Below are positions 35,698 through 47,430 of a DNA stretch of 64,000 nucleotides, in pieces. Origin of the DNA: Linanthus parryae (Eukaryota; Streptophyta; Magnoliopsida; Ericales; Polemoniaceae). The DNA is taken from positions 12,557,501 to 12,621,500 of the forward strand of contig JALGPY010000008.1 in the NCBI GenBank assembly GCA_023055425.1, in the 5' to 3' direction. Position numbers and translations under genes: made by a program. The notes below the pieces were generated by a model that was not told the DNA's origin, ran no database searches, and saw nothing but the letters and a program-made list of their open reading frames with translations. Within the stretch, counting starts at the first letter, position 1. Each line of letters starts with the position of its first letter.

Positions 35698-37111
35698 CGA
35701 TAGACCAACAGCGGTAAGTGTCGCCTATTGTGTAAATTGGCAGGTCAGGAGGCCGAAAGAGATTTTCAGTGTACGATAATGGGTCACCGTAGTAGTCAGT
35801 GTAGGCCAACGCGGGTGATGGACGGTCAACAACCCCAATTGCCCAGCCGAGAGTGTACAAGGCATCCAACCGACGCCGTTGTGCCCGTGGAAGTCCGCTT
35901 GGCAACGTCGCGGTTTGGGGCAGGGTGTATCTGCAGTGACTTGTGCACTTGAGAGATGCCGGGTACGGTGAACAGACCAAACCGGGTCCGGATCCTGGGG
36001 TTGGGTCGGTCGGATGGGTCTCGTAATGGGGCAGAGCAACCCAGATCGCGGGCGAATCTCGTCCTCTTTGTCAAAATTGTCAACGTAAATAACCTTATGG
36101 GTTCGTCATCAAGAGCGGCAGTGAAGATTGCAAAGGGGTCTTGGTGAATGAAATTGGTGGAAGCATTGCTTGGCTGGCGTCGTGGTCGGACAAGACTTGC
36201 CGGGCATTGATTGAATCCTTCACGATCGTAGACCGACTCCCGACGGCGGTAATCGCTTAAAGCGCGTGCAACCTGTTGGACGCGAGATTGACCGCGACAA
36301 AAGAGCTCCTGGGCTTCGTCACTATCAGATCATGGCCGGAACCGAGGGTCCTGGGCTCTTTACCCGTCGTGATCTTTGAATTTGCCTCCACCGTTCGATG
36401 TGGCGACATAGGGCGTTGTGTTAAGCACTCAAAGCTTCGGCGTTGTGGCTACCAGCTGTTGAGGCAGCTGTGGGAGCGGCGTCTTCTGTTGCTGACCCCG
36501 AGCTTCAAGGGCGGTGACTGAATCCTGTAGATTGTCCTAGCCGATCTACAAAGTAGACAACCTTGTATCGATGTTGGCGAGAATTTCTGATGGTGGCTGA
36601 GCTTGCGTTGCCGCGAACTCGGTTTCCAGGACACCCACTCGTTCGTCAAGACGCGTGACTGAAACCTTCAAGTCCGTGATCAGCTCAGTGAATATGGCAA
36701 GAACATTGTCGATTTTTTCTGATAGAGCCGGCGAGTTCGACATGATTTCACCAGTTGAATGGTGAAAATTAGTGAAAGCACTAGTTGATACACGGAGTAC
36801 CAGGTTTTGGAGCTATTCAATACGCTACAGTTGTCCAACACACACAAACACATTTAACACACTCTAATCTTTGATATTTTTCATTCAAACCATACTGAAA
36901 ACTACAATTGCTTAAATAGACAAAACTAAACCTAATCCTGGACCTTAACGGTTTATCGATACGGGCCGGGAAAGAACCAGTTAAAGAAAACTCGGTCCAA
37001 CTATTTGACTACTAATTAAATAAGAAATAAAGTAATTAAATAACAACTAATACTAAATAAATAAATAATATTAATAATGATAATAATACGGGTCGCAATT
37101 ATCATCCCTAT
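35698..37111 (-). mobile_element. Truncated retroelement fragment (gag-like coiled coil), reverse strand
   Basis: Absent from the paralogous flanks at about 29760 and 40115, so it is an insertion. It is G/C-richer than its surroundings. On the minus strand an ATG at 36741-36743 starts a 65-residue frame beginning M-S-N-S-P-A-L-S-E-K, with a regular hydrophobic heptad (coiled coil) and an acidic stretch, as at the start of many plant LTR-retrotransposon gag proteins. Upstream of it on the minus strand (36800-37110) is AT-rich DNA that could be an LTR or leader. No protease, RT or integrase was found. Boundaries come from paralogue comparison. Family assignment is tentative. Confidence 0.5.
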
Positions 37112-38230
37112 GCATAAGAATTTTGTATGTGATGTTGTTATTATGTGGGAAACTTGACAAGTTCGCTCTCTGCAGTTCACACTTTGTTTGGATAATCTTT
37201 TCTTATAAGGTCAATAAATCTCTTGTTATTAAGCATAATGCCATACTATGTCTATATGTTTCTTCTCCACCAATTTATCTTTTTTAGCACTGGAAAGTAA
37301 CTCTTCATTTAATATTCATACTAGATGGAGTTTTTAGGGATCTTTAGTTTTGAGAGAGTGGTAATTTAGTTGTTCTTTTTTTTTGCTCTACACCTATTTT
37401 CTACTCATTCTCGTGCCACTTCAAATATTTTCTTGAATAAATCGACCCCTTTGCGCTACAGAGAAACATACGCTCAACTAATGAGAATTTAGCATCAATT
37501 TCAAAGACATGGCTCCGACATTACTGGCCAGAGGTGATCGGAACCGGTATTGACGAGGTTTTAAACTATAGTGCGGATGCAGTACTTGGCAAGGGAAATT
37601 GTAGCTCTGGCTTGAGTCTCCAGAGTTTGGATACCCTAGAGACATGGTCTGATTGTGCAATTATCACAGGGCCTTTATAGAGGGCTCGACAGCTACTGCA
37701 GGTCACCTTCATTGCAACAACAGGAAATGTAGAGATAAAGATATGGGAGAGAAGGTTTTATTATCCCATCTCTAGCATTTTTCGTTCTAGTTTTTTTTTC
37801 ATAAAATTTATTATCCTTATTAATATATTCATTTACTAGCTCTTGCACATCTACAAGTTTTGAGAAAAATATGTGTAAGATGAGTCTTGCTTACTGTTAA
37901 TTCTTCAAGAAATTGATGGTTCTCTATTTGCCATTGTAGAGATTTCGCTAAGCCTAAGTTTCTTTAAAGGGAGATCTAAAGAAAATGAAACTTAAGAAAT
38001 ATCTATATGTAGATAGTGTAAATTTTGGGGTGAAAAAATAAACACAATCAATTTTTTTATATATGAATGAGAAGAATGAGGATAAAAACAAAAAAGGGCA
38101 ATATGAAGACTTCACCTAAAAAAAACTGCTCCAAGTATACAACAGTAGTAAATCTCTGGAAGAAGACAAAAACGTAGTAAAAATGACGAACACAAAACCA
38201 GACTTCTCCAATTCTACCTCTTTCTTGGGA
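37112..38230 (+). repeat. Duplicated 5' flank of LBD gene 3 (right part)
   Basis: Diverged continuation of the unit flank, aligning with about 29790-30620. No gene is recognised. It leads into the conserved LBD promoter. Confidence 0.6.
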
Positions 38231-38233
38231 AAC

Positions 38234-38291
38234 CCACTGCGACCTCGTCACAAAATTTACGTTTTACCCCTTCCCAAACTCCTCCTTATAA
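38234..38291 (+). promoter_or_regulatory. LBD gene 3 core promoter: conserved 18-bp block plus TATA
   Basis: CCACTGCGACCTCGTCAC at 38234-38251 and TTATAA at 38286-38291, with the same spacing as in genes 1 and 2. The start codon follows about 82 bp later. The flanking sequence is more diverged here, so the identity of the block stands out. Confidence 0.65.
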
Positions 38292-38372
38292 CCACCTCTC
38301 TCCAATGCCGATCTCGCATTCACAAACCCTTCTCTATCATCTCTATCTCTCTCTACATTTTTGCTTGTTGCA

Positions 38373-39159
38373 ATGAAGCTGAGCTGCAGTGGTTGTCGAG
38401 CCCTGCGCAAAGGTTGCAGTGAAAGCTGCACAATTAGACCATGCCTCCAGTGGATCCAGACTTTCGAGTCTCAGGCCAATGCCACTGTCTTCCTAGCAAA
38501 GTATTATGGTTGCGCTGGACTGCAGCACCTCCTCAATGCCGGCCCTGATCACCTCCGTCCTGGTAATCTCGAAGCCACATCTCCAAAATTGTTGCTAAAT
38601 GTTGTAATTGATATTCAAAATATTTTGAAATTGAAAAAAGACTAATGATAGTTCTGTGTTCTGATTTGCAGAAATTTTCAAATCCTTACTCTACGAGGCT
38701 TGTGGGCGGATCGTGAACCCAATCTACGGCTCTGTCGGGTTGCTCTGGTCCGGTAACTGGAACCTCTGTCAGGCCGCCGTGGAAGCAGTCCTCAGCGGTG
38801 CGCCAATCGTGCAGGTATCGCCGGAATCGGCAATCGGCACTATGAGTCCACCTCTCATGGCTGGTGACATTAGGCATGTTTTTAAGGAGGAGGCATCTGA
38901 AGCCTCTTGTGATGAGTGGGTGAAGTTCAAGGGAGCTGTGGTGAGTGGGTTCAAGTTGCATGCAGAAGCCGAGTTGTCTATGGATGAAGCTGCAGCCCAG
39001 CTGATTTGGAGCTGGTCGAACAAAAATGATATGATTTTCGGGTCGGCGAGTCATGATTCAATGTTGAGTCATGAGGAAAAGAAAGGACATAGCGGCTGTG
39101 AGAGCGCTTCGGTTGGAGGCTTCACTTGTGATGGAGGCGCAAGGGCGGGCCGGTTATGA
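38373..39159 (+). CDS. LBD gene 3: class II LOB-domain transcription factor (LBD40/41/42-like), shortened tail
   Basis: Exons 38373-38562 and 38672-39159 with a 109-bp GT...AG intron give 225 residues. The start M-K-L-S-C-S-G-C-R fits class II LBDs. All four zinc-motif Cys are present (residues 5, 8, 15, 19), and exon 2 carries [16 protein letters not shown] and [15 protein letters not shown], the best-preserved LBD core of the three. The tail is shifted relative to gene 2 after about 39110, and about 46 bp that encode the LxLxL-containing end are deleted at about 39153, so the protein ends at TGA 39157-39159. It is probably DNA-binding competent but lacks the C-terminal repression-type motif (inference). 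Same strand and unit structure as genes 1 and 2. Confidence 0.85.
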
Positions 39160-39539
39160 AGGAGAATACAATGATCGTTGAGGATGAGATGATGATGGAT
39201 GGTGTGGAATAAGCCACCTGTGGGAGTAAGCTCCCGCTGAACTTTTCGGCATAATAATAAGAAGTCTAATGGAAAAGTTGGTACCTCAGATAGGTCCACC
39301 TACCTTTAGATTTTTGTCATTTTGTTTTAGTTTTGTCTTTATCTATTGTGGAAAAAACTAATGTTAGAGGGAGGGTGTAATATTAAATAATTGGAAGTTG
39401 CTGAGGCAACGACAATTAGAAATCCTTTGGAATTGAATGATGTTGCTCTTGATTTTTTCTTGTGTGTGCTTAATTACTTTTTCTAAAGTTAATTAGATGT
39501 CTAACGTTCTTATGATAAGAATTGTTATAGCAAAAAAAT

Positions 39540-40954
39540 GATGTTGTCGCTCTTGTGAATCAATTGCATTGCATTACCTTAAATTTGATCTTCCTATTTG
39601 GTGTTCTAGTTCTTGTGAATCAATTACAGTGCATTATCTTAAATTTAAAGTTGTAGTATACTTCCATAAATGGTCATCTCCAATCCTTGTTTCATAGCTA
39701 GAGTCACAATTTCCTTGCACCGATTCCCCAATTCGGAATGTTGGCTCAAGCTTTGATTACCTCTCCGTTGTGGTTTCTGATTATTGCTCCGCTTGTGCCC
39801 AATTGCTCCTCTTGATACCATGCCTCTATGGAAGATCATTTTATCCATATCCTTTGGTGGTCATTTCTAAGTTTATGTAGATTTACCATCAGGATTTAGA
39901 AATGGGTTCTCTTCTTTTTTGCATTGATAGACTTGTACTCATTTAGGGTTTTTTTCATTTTTCTTGCATTGAATGATATGTGATTCTTTAAGGGTTACTC
40001 TTTTGCTGGCATTGATTGATATGTACTCCTTTAGGTAGTTTTGGGCTTGATCATCTAATGCCGCATCCAATCTACCATGTCCCTCAAATTTTACTTAGTT
40101 TTTGTTGGTCGACAAGTACCACAACCATACAAAGAAGATTTTTTTTCATGTGGTGATTTATTTCTTTAGGACACTTGATAGTTCACTCTCTATAGTTCAC
40201 CATTTTTTTGGCTTAAACTCCTCTTTCAGTGAGCGGGCCCATAAATCTTTTTCTATTAGCACAGTCTCGTAGTAAATCTCTATGTCCATTCTTCATTTCT
40301 GTAGAGTTCACATTGTATTTTTATATAAATACATATTTTTGAATTCTTGTGGCTATGGGTAGTTATTCAGTCTATATTTTCCAAACTACGAATGAGATTT
40401 TCTCGATTACATTTAGTTTTCGGAGAGTGGTAAGCTAGCCGTTACAGTTTTCACCAGTTGAGTTCTCTATTCTAGCCACATTTTTGCCCGTTCTCGTGCC
40501 AATTCATAGCATGCCTTGATTTAGAGATCAATTTTCGCTGTAGAACCATACGCACTCAACTTCTTGGTTTGCAGCTGGGATTCAGACCCCCAAGACCTCT
40601 TTTGTGTACATCTCTAACAGGTCTCATTCTTGATTTTTATTTGTCTCAAGATATGTTATCCCAATCGATATTTTCCTTAACTAGTTTTTCCGAATTTGTA
40701 AGTTTTGATCTTTATGGTACGGTCTTGCCAACCACGGATCCTTGAAGAAATTGATGGATTTTCCATTTCTCGGTGTCAAGCTTCCTCTAACCTTAAGTTT
40801 CTTTAAAGGTAGAAAAATGAAAAATAAGCTTAAGAAACATTTATGTGCAAATAGTGTAAATTTTGGATGGAAATTAAACAAAAACAAAAGATATTTGTTT
40901 ATTTAAATGTGAAGAATGAAGATAAAACATGAAGGGGCAATAAGTAGAATTCAC
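39540..40954 (+). repeat. Fourth copy of the LBD 5' flank, without its gene
   Basis: Aligns with 29210-30510 through to GGGGCAATAAG(T/A)AGAATTCAC, where unit 2 continues to the LBD promoter but this copy stops abruptly at the 3' end of a LINE. This implies a former fourth unit whose LBD gene was lost, or a duplication break at this point. Confidence 0.75.
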
Positions 40955-41159
40955 ATTTTTTGCAACCAAGAAGAACATCAGAATACTAATAGCAGAAACC
41001 AAGTACAACCTAACGCAAAGAAGAAGAGTAGAAATTTACACCCAAGACACCTAACAAAACCAAAAACTAGGCGGCAAAATGGGAACAACCAGGACCAAAA
41101 GAGCACCATCAGAAGCCTCTGTGGAAGCAGACCAACAAACAAAAAACACAGTCATAGAA

Positions 41160-44100
41160 ACATACATTACTAAGTGATAATAAGAGCATAGCAAAGTTGG
41201 AGCACCATAACACTCAACATTAATGAAGGGAATAATAGCAGCTGAGAGCTCATCTCCAGGGGCAGGAGTGAACACAGGAACTGGAGAAGCCACCATCTGA
41301 GACCCCAGATCAAATCTGACCTGGCTAGGATCATGAGAGAAATCATCATCAAGGGGACCAGCACAAGCAGAAACTCCATCAACAGCACTAGCAGGAACAA
41401 TTTTGCAACCAGGAGGGGGCAAAACAGCAAGAGGACAAGCATCTAAAACTTCCACCACTGCAGAAGAAGCAAACTAGAAACAACCAGGGACCCAAGAGAA
41501 TTCTCCCTTCTCATCAGCAACCTCCACTAAGGCAGTAGAAACTAAAAAAACAAAGAAAGGATACAATTAATCATCTAAACACCTGGAGGCTAAGATGGCA
41601 GCTGCATTGGCATTTGCTTGTTGTATGCAGGACTTCAGTTGGAATGAGTTGCTTTTCAAAAATCATTTTTTTTGTTGTCCAAATAGTCCAAAAAATAGCA
41701 GCAAACCAATGCCAATGTGGTTGATTACGAAAATTATTTTTCCTTTTCAACCATACTTTAATCCATAGAATAATGTTAGGAATAAAATTTACAGGAGCCA
41801 CTTTCCAAAGCCCTTGAGCCCTAAGAAAAGAAAAGAAAACATCAGATGCTGATTCAGGAAGGTTAGCGCAGGTGGGACAATGAGGATCAATAGAGCTAAT
41901 TCTAAGACGTAAATTTTCTAAGGTGGGAAGAGAATCAATAAAGATTCTCCAAAAGAGAGAAACAATATTATAAGGAATCCCAGAACACCATAATTTTTTC
42001 CACCTAAGAGAATGGGAGATACTTTTAAAATGAACATTCTCAGTAGAAAGATGGGGAGAAGAGTTATTGAATTTTGTAGTTTGTAAGCAGAGTTGACTGA
42101 GAAGACTCCCATGGAGGAGGGCTGCCAGAAAGGTTTGTCAGTATCATCACTCAAAGGAATAGGCCAAATATGTTGGCTTAACCAGGAAGGAAGTAGCTGC
42201 TCAATAATCTCCCTATTCCATTGCAAAGGTTGATCCTGTATTAATTGGGCTACCCAAATGAAATTATGTCCTCCATCAATATTTTAAGAAATCCTTAATT
42301 GAGTCCTCTGAAACTGCAGGAATCCAACCAAGCACAAGAGGTGTTAGGATTAAGCTTCAGACCAAGAAAAGGCATTCTTTTACAATATTTTGAGGTGAAG
42401 TAAGTGCTATAGTAGGAGTTGGTATCAGAAATCATTCTCCAACTATTTTTGGCTAAGAGAGCTCTATTAAAGCAGGCAAGGTTCTTAAATCCTAATCCAC
42501 CTTGGCAGGTGCTGTTACAAAGGAAATTCCAAGACAGCCAGTGAATGCCTTTTCTGTTCAAGTTTCCAAACCAGAAAAATTTGGCCATCATAGAAGAGAT
42601 AGCACTACAATCTTTCTTGGGAAGAGGCAGATAGACATAGGATATACCAAAGTGCTAGTAATCAGTGACTTAATAAGAGTACTTCTACCGAGTGTATTTA
42701 ACCTAAGACCATTTCATCTTGAGCAAAGAGAGGATACCTTTTGAACAGTATTATTAATAAGCTCAGCATTTGATCCTCTTTTGTCTGAAATTATACCTGA
42801 ATACTTGCCTATGCTTTGTTGAGGTTGGAGATCAATGATTGTAGTAAAATTATTAATGTCTGTATTTGAGCAATTTAGGCTAAAAATCAGAGAATATTTA
42901 TCAATATTTATGGCTTGACCAGACTGTTTCGGATACTCAATAAGAATATGATTTAGGTTATGAGCTGTATGTGGTTGGAGCTTGAAAAAAGCAAAGTATC
43001 ATCTGCAAATTGTAGATGAGAGATAGTTTTATTTATGGAGAAATAGATACCAGAGATAAGACTATCTTGCTCAACTGCATGCAGTGTACTGGAGAGGACC
43101 TCAGCACATAGAGAGAAAATAAAGAGATACAGTGGATCTCCTTGCCTAAGTCCCCTGGAAGGAAGGAAGGATTGAGATTGAGAACCATTAATAAGCAGGA
43201 AATAAGAAACAGTGGTGACACATTGCATAATAAGTCTTACAAATCTAGTGGGTAAATGCATCTGAGTTAGAAGATGTCCAAGGAAGTCCCATCTAACCTT
43301 GTCAAAGGCCTTAAACATGTCAAGCTTGAGGGCACCCAGCTTGGGAGCTTGGAATGGGAATGAGTTTTTGATTTATGAATAGTATAGACAAGATCTTGCA
43401 CAATTAAAATATTATCTTGTATTAATCTTTGGGGCACAAAACCATTTTGATTAATGGAAATAAGGGAGGTAAGCACAGTTTTGAGCCTATTAGCTAACAC
43501 ATTTGCAATAATGCGATAAAGGACATTGCAAAGGCTTATAGGCCTAAATTCAGCAACTGTTTGGGGATTATGACACTTAGGGATCAAAAAAATGTGAGTT
43601 CTATTTACCTCTTTTAACATAAATCCATAGTTTAAAAAGGATAAAACAGCTGAAGTCACAACAGTGGAGGTAATTGGCCAAGTTTTCTGAAAGAAGGCTG
43701 GTTGAGAACCATCAGGGCCTGGGGCTTTGAGGTGGGGCCATCTCAAAAACAGCATTCTTAACTTCTGAAGCTGATAAAGGGGAGGAAAGAAAATTTTGTT
43801 GCTCAACGGTTAACATCTTTGTAACATTAAACAATTGGGAGAAGGTATACAAACCATTATTCTCAGCTAGCAACTCGTTTAAAGAAGGAGAGGGTGGGGA
43901 GTATATAGATTTATAATGCTCCAAAAAGGCAGCAGTGATATCCGCTGTCTCAAAGACAAGATTTCCATTGGCAAGCTTAATGGACCAGATAGTGTTATGA
44001 TTTTTTCTTACTTTTGTAAAAGCATGAAAAATCCTGGTGTTTCTACTACATTCTCTAAGCCACTGGCATCTAGCTCTTTGAGCCCAGAAGATCTCTTCAC

Positions 44101-45085
44101 ATTGCAGGAGTCTTTGAAGCTCAAAGTGCAGAAAGTGAAAAGTGGCAGAGGCATTAGGATCAAAAATATTCGTTTGAGCAGTAAGGAGTTTATCTTTTAT
44201 AGTTTTGATCTGATTAGCAAGAGAAGGTCTAGCTAGGGACCATTCTAAAAAAGTTGTAAGTGTAATAGATTAAAGCCTGGAGACTCTGAAGCAAGGTGAT
44301 CCTGGAATTTAAAGTGTCCAAATAAACTTCAGAAGATCAAAATCGTATATACATCTTTTAACCACCACATCTCAAACCTTCTCTGCGGGGGGGGGGGGGG
44401 GGGGGGAAGCTCATATTCGTCTTTCCAAAAAGATCAAGGAGCATAGGGGAGTGGTCAGAGACTCTAATGCCTAGATTTTTAATAGTTAAGTAAGGAAAAA
44501 GATTAGAATGTCAAAATTACACCAAGCCCTATCCAGCCTTTCCATGTGAACCATGGACCAATATTTCTAACTTCAAAGAGGCTCCAACATGAAAGAAATT
44601 TGAGGAAGCTCTCTGCCCCTCTTAGGGAAAAAGCACACGAGCTAGACTTGTCATTTGGATAAACAACTTGATTGAAGTCTCCCAAGAGAACAAGAGGACT
44701 ATGAGGAGGTAACACCTCACAGAAAGCATTCCAAACTGACTCCCTATTTTCAAACACAAGGGAACCATAAACTAGTCCAACACACCAAGAATTATTATGA
44801 CATCTTTTGCATCAAGAAGAATAATATTTAAAGAAGAGAATAAAACAATGAAAGAAAGAACAGAGACATTCCAGGCACACCACAAACCTCCACTAGATCC
44901 AACAGGGTTAACACAGAAGGAGTTATCAAAACCTAATATTCTGAGTTTTCTAGAAATAAAACTATCATCATGCTTAGTTTAAGATAAGAAAAGAAGAGAT
45001 TGTTTAAGACTTCGAACCAATGAAAAGATTTCATGAACTGTAGAAGGCTTTCCCAACCTCTAAAGTTCCAACTTAAAAGAATCAT
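41160..45085 (-). pseudogene. LINE ORF2 (endonuclease-reverse transcriptase), broken
   Basis: The ORF begins at ATG 45083-45085 with M-I-L-L-S-W-N-F-R-G, the start of the apurinic-type endonuclease; a one-base deletion right after breaks the frame. Endonuclease G-D-F-N-Q lies in 44503-44757. RT block A-P-G-P-D-G with L-I-P-K and R-P-I-S-L-C-N at 43267-43806. R-G-L-R-Q-G-D-P-L and the catalytic F-A-D-D lie in 42953-43318. The downstream block K-I-H-W-L-S-W/G-G-L-G-F-type is at 42295-42591, and a zf-RVT-like end at 41571-41801. At least six separate frames are needed. A G homopolymer interrupts the region near 44387-44407. Confidence 0.88.
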
Positions 45086-45330
45086 GGCTGATTTGGGGGT
45101 TGTTGAGGGACAACCACCCTAAAACCCATAGAAACAGGACCAGAAGAAACCTTGTGATTTCCATCCCCACACACCAGCAAATGTTCAGATATAGGATTTG
45201 AAAGTTTCTTTCTTTTATGTTTAAGAGTCAAAAATTTATTGACAAACAAAGTAAATTTAAATGGGGGGTAATAGAATCATGAATCGAGATTTTCAGTCTC
45301 TTAGGTTTATGAGGAGAAAGAGAGAAAGAA

Positions 45331-47209
45331 TTATTTATAGGGACATTCTTTTTTATGTTTAAGAACGGAATAATCTATCGCAAAAGGATTAAACTGAAAT
45401 TTAAAGGGAGTACCTTTGGCCTTGTTTTGTTTGATTTTTGATCTTTGTTTCTTACCACATTTTTTGTGCTCATCAGAGGGATTCTGCGAAGTGGAAGGGC
45501 CTCTCTTTTTGTTCGGTTTCTTAATAGCTTTGACAAATTCTGGGTTTGGTTTGGATCGTACAGCCACCTTCCTGGTTCTCCCCTGTTTAATCTTCAACCC
45601 CTTTTCCACACCAGTCTTCCTTCCTCTGGTCTTCCTAGGGACTGATGGCTCACCTTTCTGGATTTCCTTCCGCAAAAAATCATCAATCCCGTGCATGTAT
45701 TTGTTTCGTTGATTTATCTCAGCTTCCATCTCTGTGGTTGCTGAGCCTGGAAAGTCGGGGGCTTGGATGAAGAAGCCTGATTGATGGAGTTTTTTTAAAG
45801 TGGTTGGGAGAGTTCTCGTGTTTGGGGAAGTGGACCGGGTGACAGGGAGAGAGACTAAATGAGAGTAGAGTGGTGGAAAAGCTTTAACTGACAATGAAGG
45901 GGGGTTATTTGTAGTGATAATGGGTGAGAGTTGTTGCAATTCACGGATCAAGGAGTCAGGAATAAAATCGTTTGAGTTTTCAAGGTGCATGCTTGTGTTC
46001 AATGGTGATTCATAAATAAGGGGATAGATGAAACGATCGGACACACTGATCGATGATAAGGGGGGACAAGTAAACTGGTAGTTACACATGCATGTAAGTG
46101 ATCCGGCAATTGAACTGTTTCTAAGACATTAACTGCTTCCAATAGAACGTCACCAGATGAGTTGGTTATAAGTTAGTGGTTTGGAATTCGTGCAGGGGTA
46201 TTTGGCATCACAGAGTGGGTAGGGTTTTCAGTGGGAGTAAGAAAAGGTCTTCAGATGAAGAGGAGGAGAAATCATCTAGGTTTAGAACTAACCCCTGTGC
46301 TGGTCCAAGATTTGGATCAAACAGAGTGGGGATTTCATGAAAAGAGTAGTCTGGTTGGATTCGAGAATCAAACTTCATAGTCCTATAAGGACCATGTTTA
46401 GAGTGAGCTCTAAGAAGCCTTGTGAATAACTGGCGTTGTGGATTAATGTGAATGGGGAAGGAAGAAAGGTGATGAGACTGAGCATATCTTGCATCCAAAC
46501 GATCCAATACCTTCAACCAGGTTAGTAGAACACATATTGTTGACATGTCCCACTTGACCACACCTATAGCAAAGTTTGAACACTCTCTCATAGGAGAAGT
46601 AGACCCATTCATTTCTTGTTCCCCAGGCACCTGGATGTAGGCACCTGGAATAAGTGAATCCTCCACTCTAACTCTTGATTTAATTCTCAAACTTTGCATA
46701 TTCCTAACTCTGTCAAAAGTCCAATCGACAACCACAACATCACCAGCCAAACCTCCCAAGTTTTCAGCAGTTTCAAAATCAAAACCTTCCAAATAAATAT
46801 TAAGGACCTGAAACCAGAGATCCATAGTGGAAAAATCAACTTCTGGGAAACCTTGATTAGTCTTTCTCTCCTTAAAGACCAGAGAAAGCCCATGCATGGT
46901 AACAACCGATTCATTCAGAAAAAACATTTTGTCCTTTGGTTTCTGGAAGTGAAAAAGATAAAATGATCCCTTTTTCGATCCAAATGAAACAAAAGTTTTC
47001 CAATTCTTGGAGATTGCCTGTTGTATGACAATCAGAGAGAGCGTTTTGGGACCAATGAACTTGCCTATCAGATAGTCTTTCAACAATCCCCTAAAGGTAA
47101 ATATCTTTGTATGGTTGAGTGGAAGAACTGACCCTCTTTCATCTAGACTTTCCACCATGGAATCGTTTGATGAAGGGATATTTGAATCGAAACAATAGGG
47201 ATTAGACAT
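45331..47209 (-). pseudogene. LINE ORF1 (DUF4283-like RNA-binding protein), frameshifted
   Basis: From ATG 47207-47209 the frame encodes a DUF4283-like region, with G-K-F-I-G-P-K near its start and W-F-Q-V-L-N-I-Y-L-E in the middle. A C-x2-C-x4-H-x4-C zinc knuckle (C-Y-R-C-G-Q-V-G-H...C) is readable at about 46540-46580 but in a different frame, so a frameshift lies just before it. The second part, 45331-46089, is a 252-residue frame ending in a Lys/Arg-rich region, as in plant L1 ORF1 proteins. Assignment rests on motif order next to ORF2. Confidence 0.75.
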
Positions 47210-47430
47210 GACAAAAACAACAGAAAAAGGTAACATACCAAGGTTAAAAACAAAGAAGAGTGAAGTTTGAAACTGAATGGAATGAGGGATGTAAACCAAT
47301 GCTCAACTTCATATCACTAAAATAGGAAAAGAACCCTGCAAGGAAATCAAGAGAAGATTTGATTAGCACGATGGAAGCTAATAAAAAACATAAAAAACTA
47401 AGAGATGAAACAGGATTCAAGGCATGCAAA

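Larger units (their letters stand above)
40955..47430 (-). mobile_element. Decayed L1-like LINE, reverse strand
   Basis: On the minus strand the order is ORF1 (DUF4283-like, zinc knuckle, basic tail), then endonuclease, reverse transcriptase and zf-RVT-like tail, ending at 40955 next to a short T run on the plus strand that would be the poly-A end. This order and the W-N-F-R-G and F-A-D-D motifs define plant L1 elements. Many frameshifts and stops make it non-functional. The 5' end (about 47430) is approximate and no target duplication was found. It abuts the fourth LBD flank copy. Confidence 0.85.
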
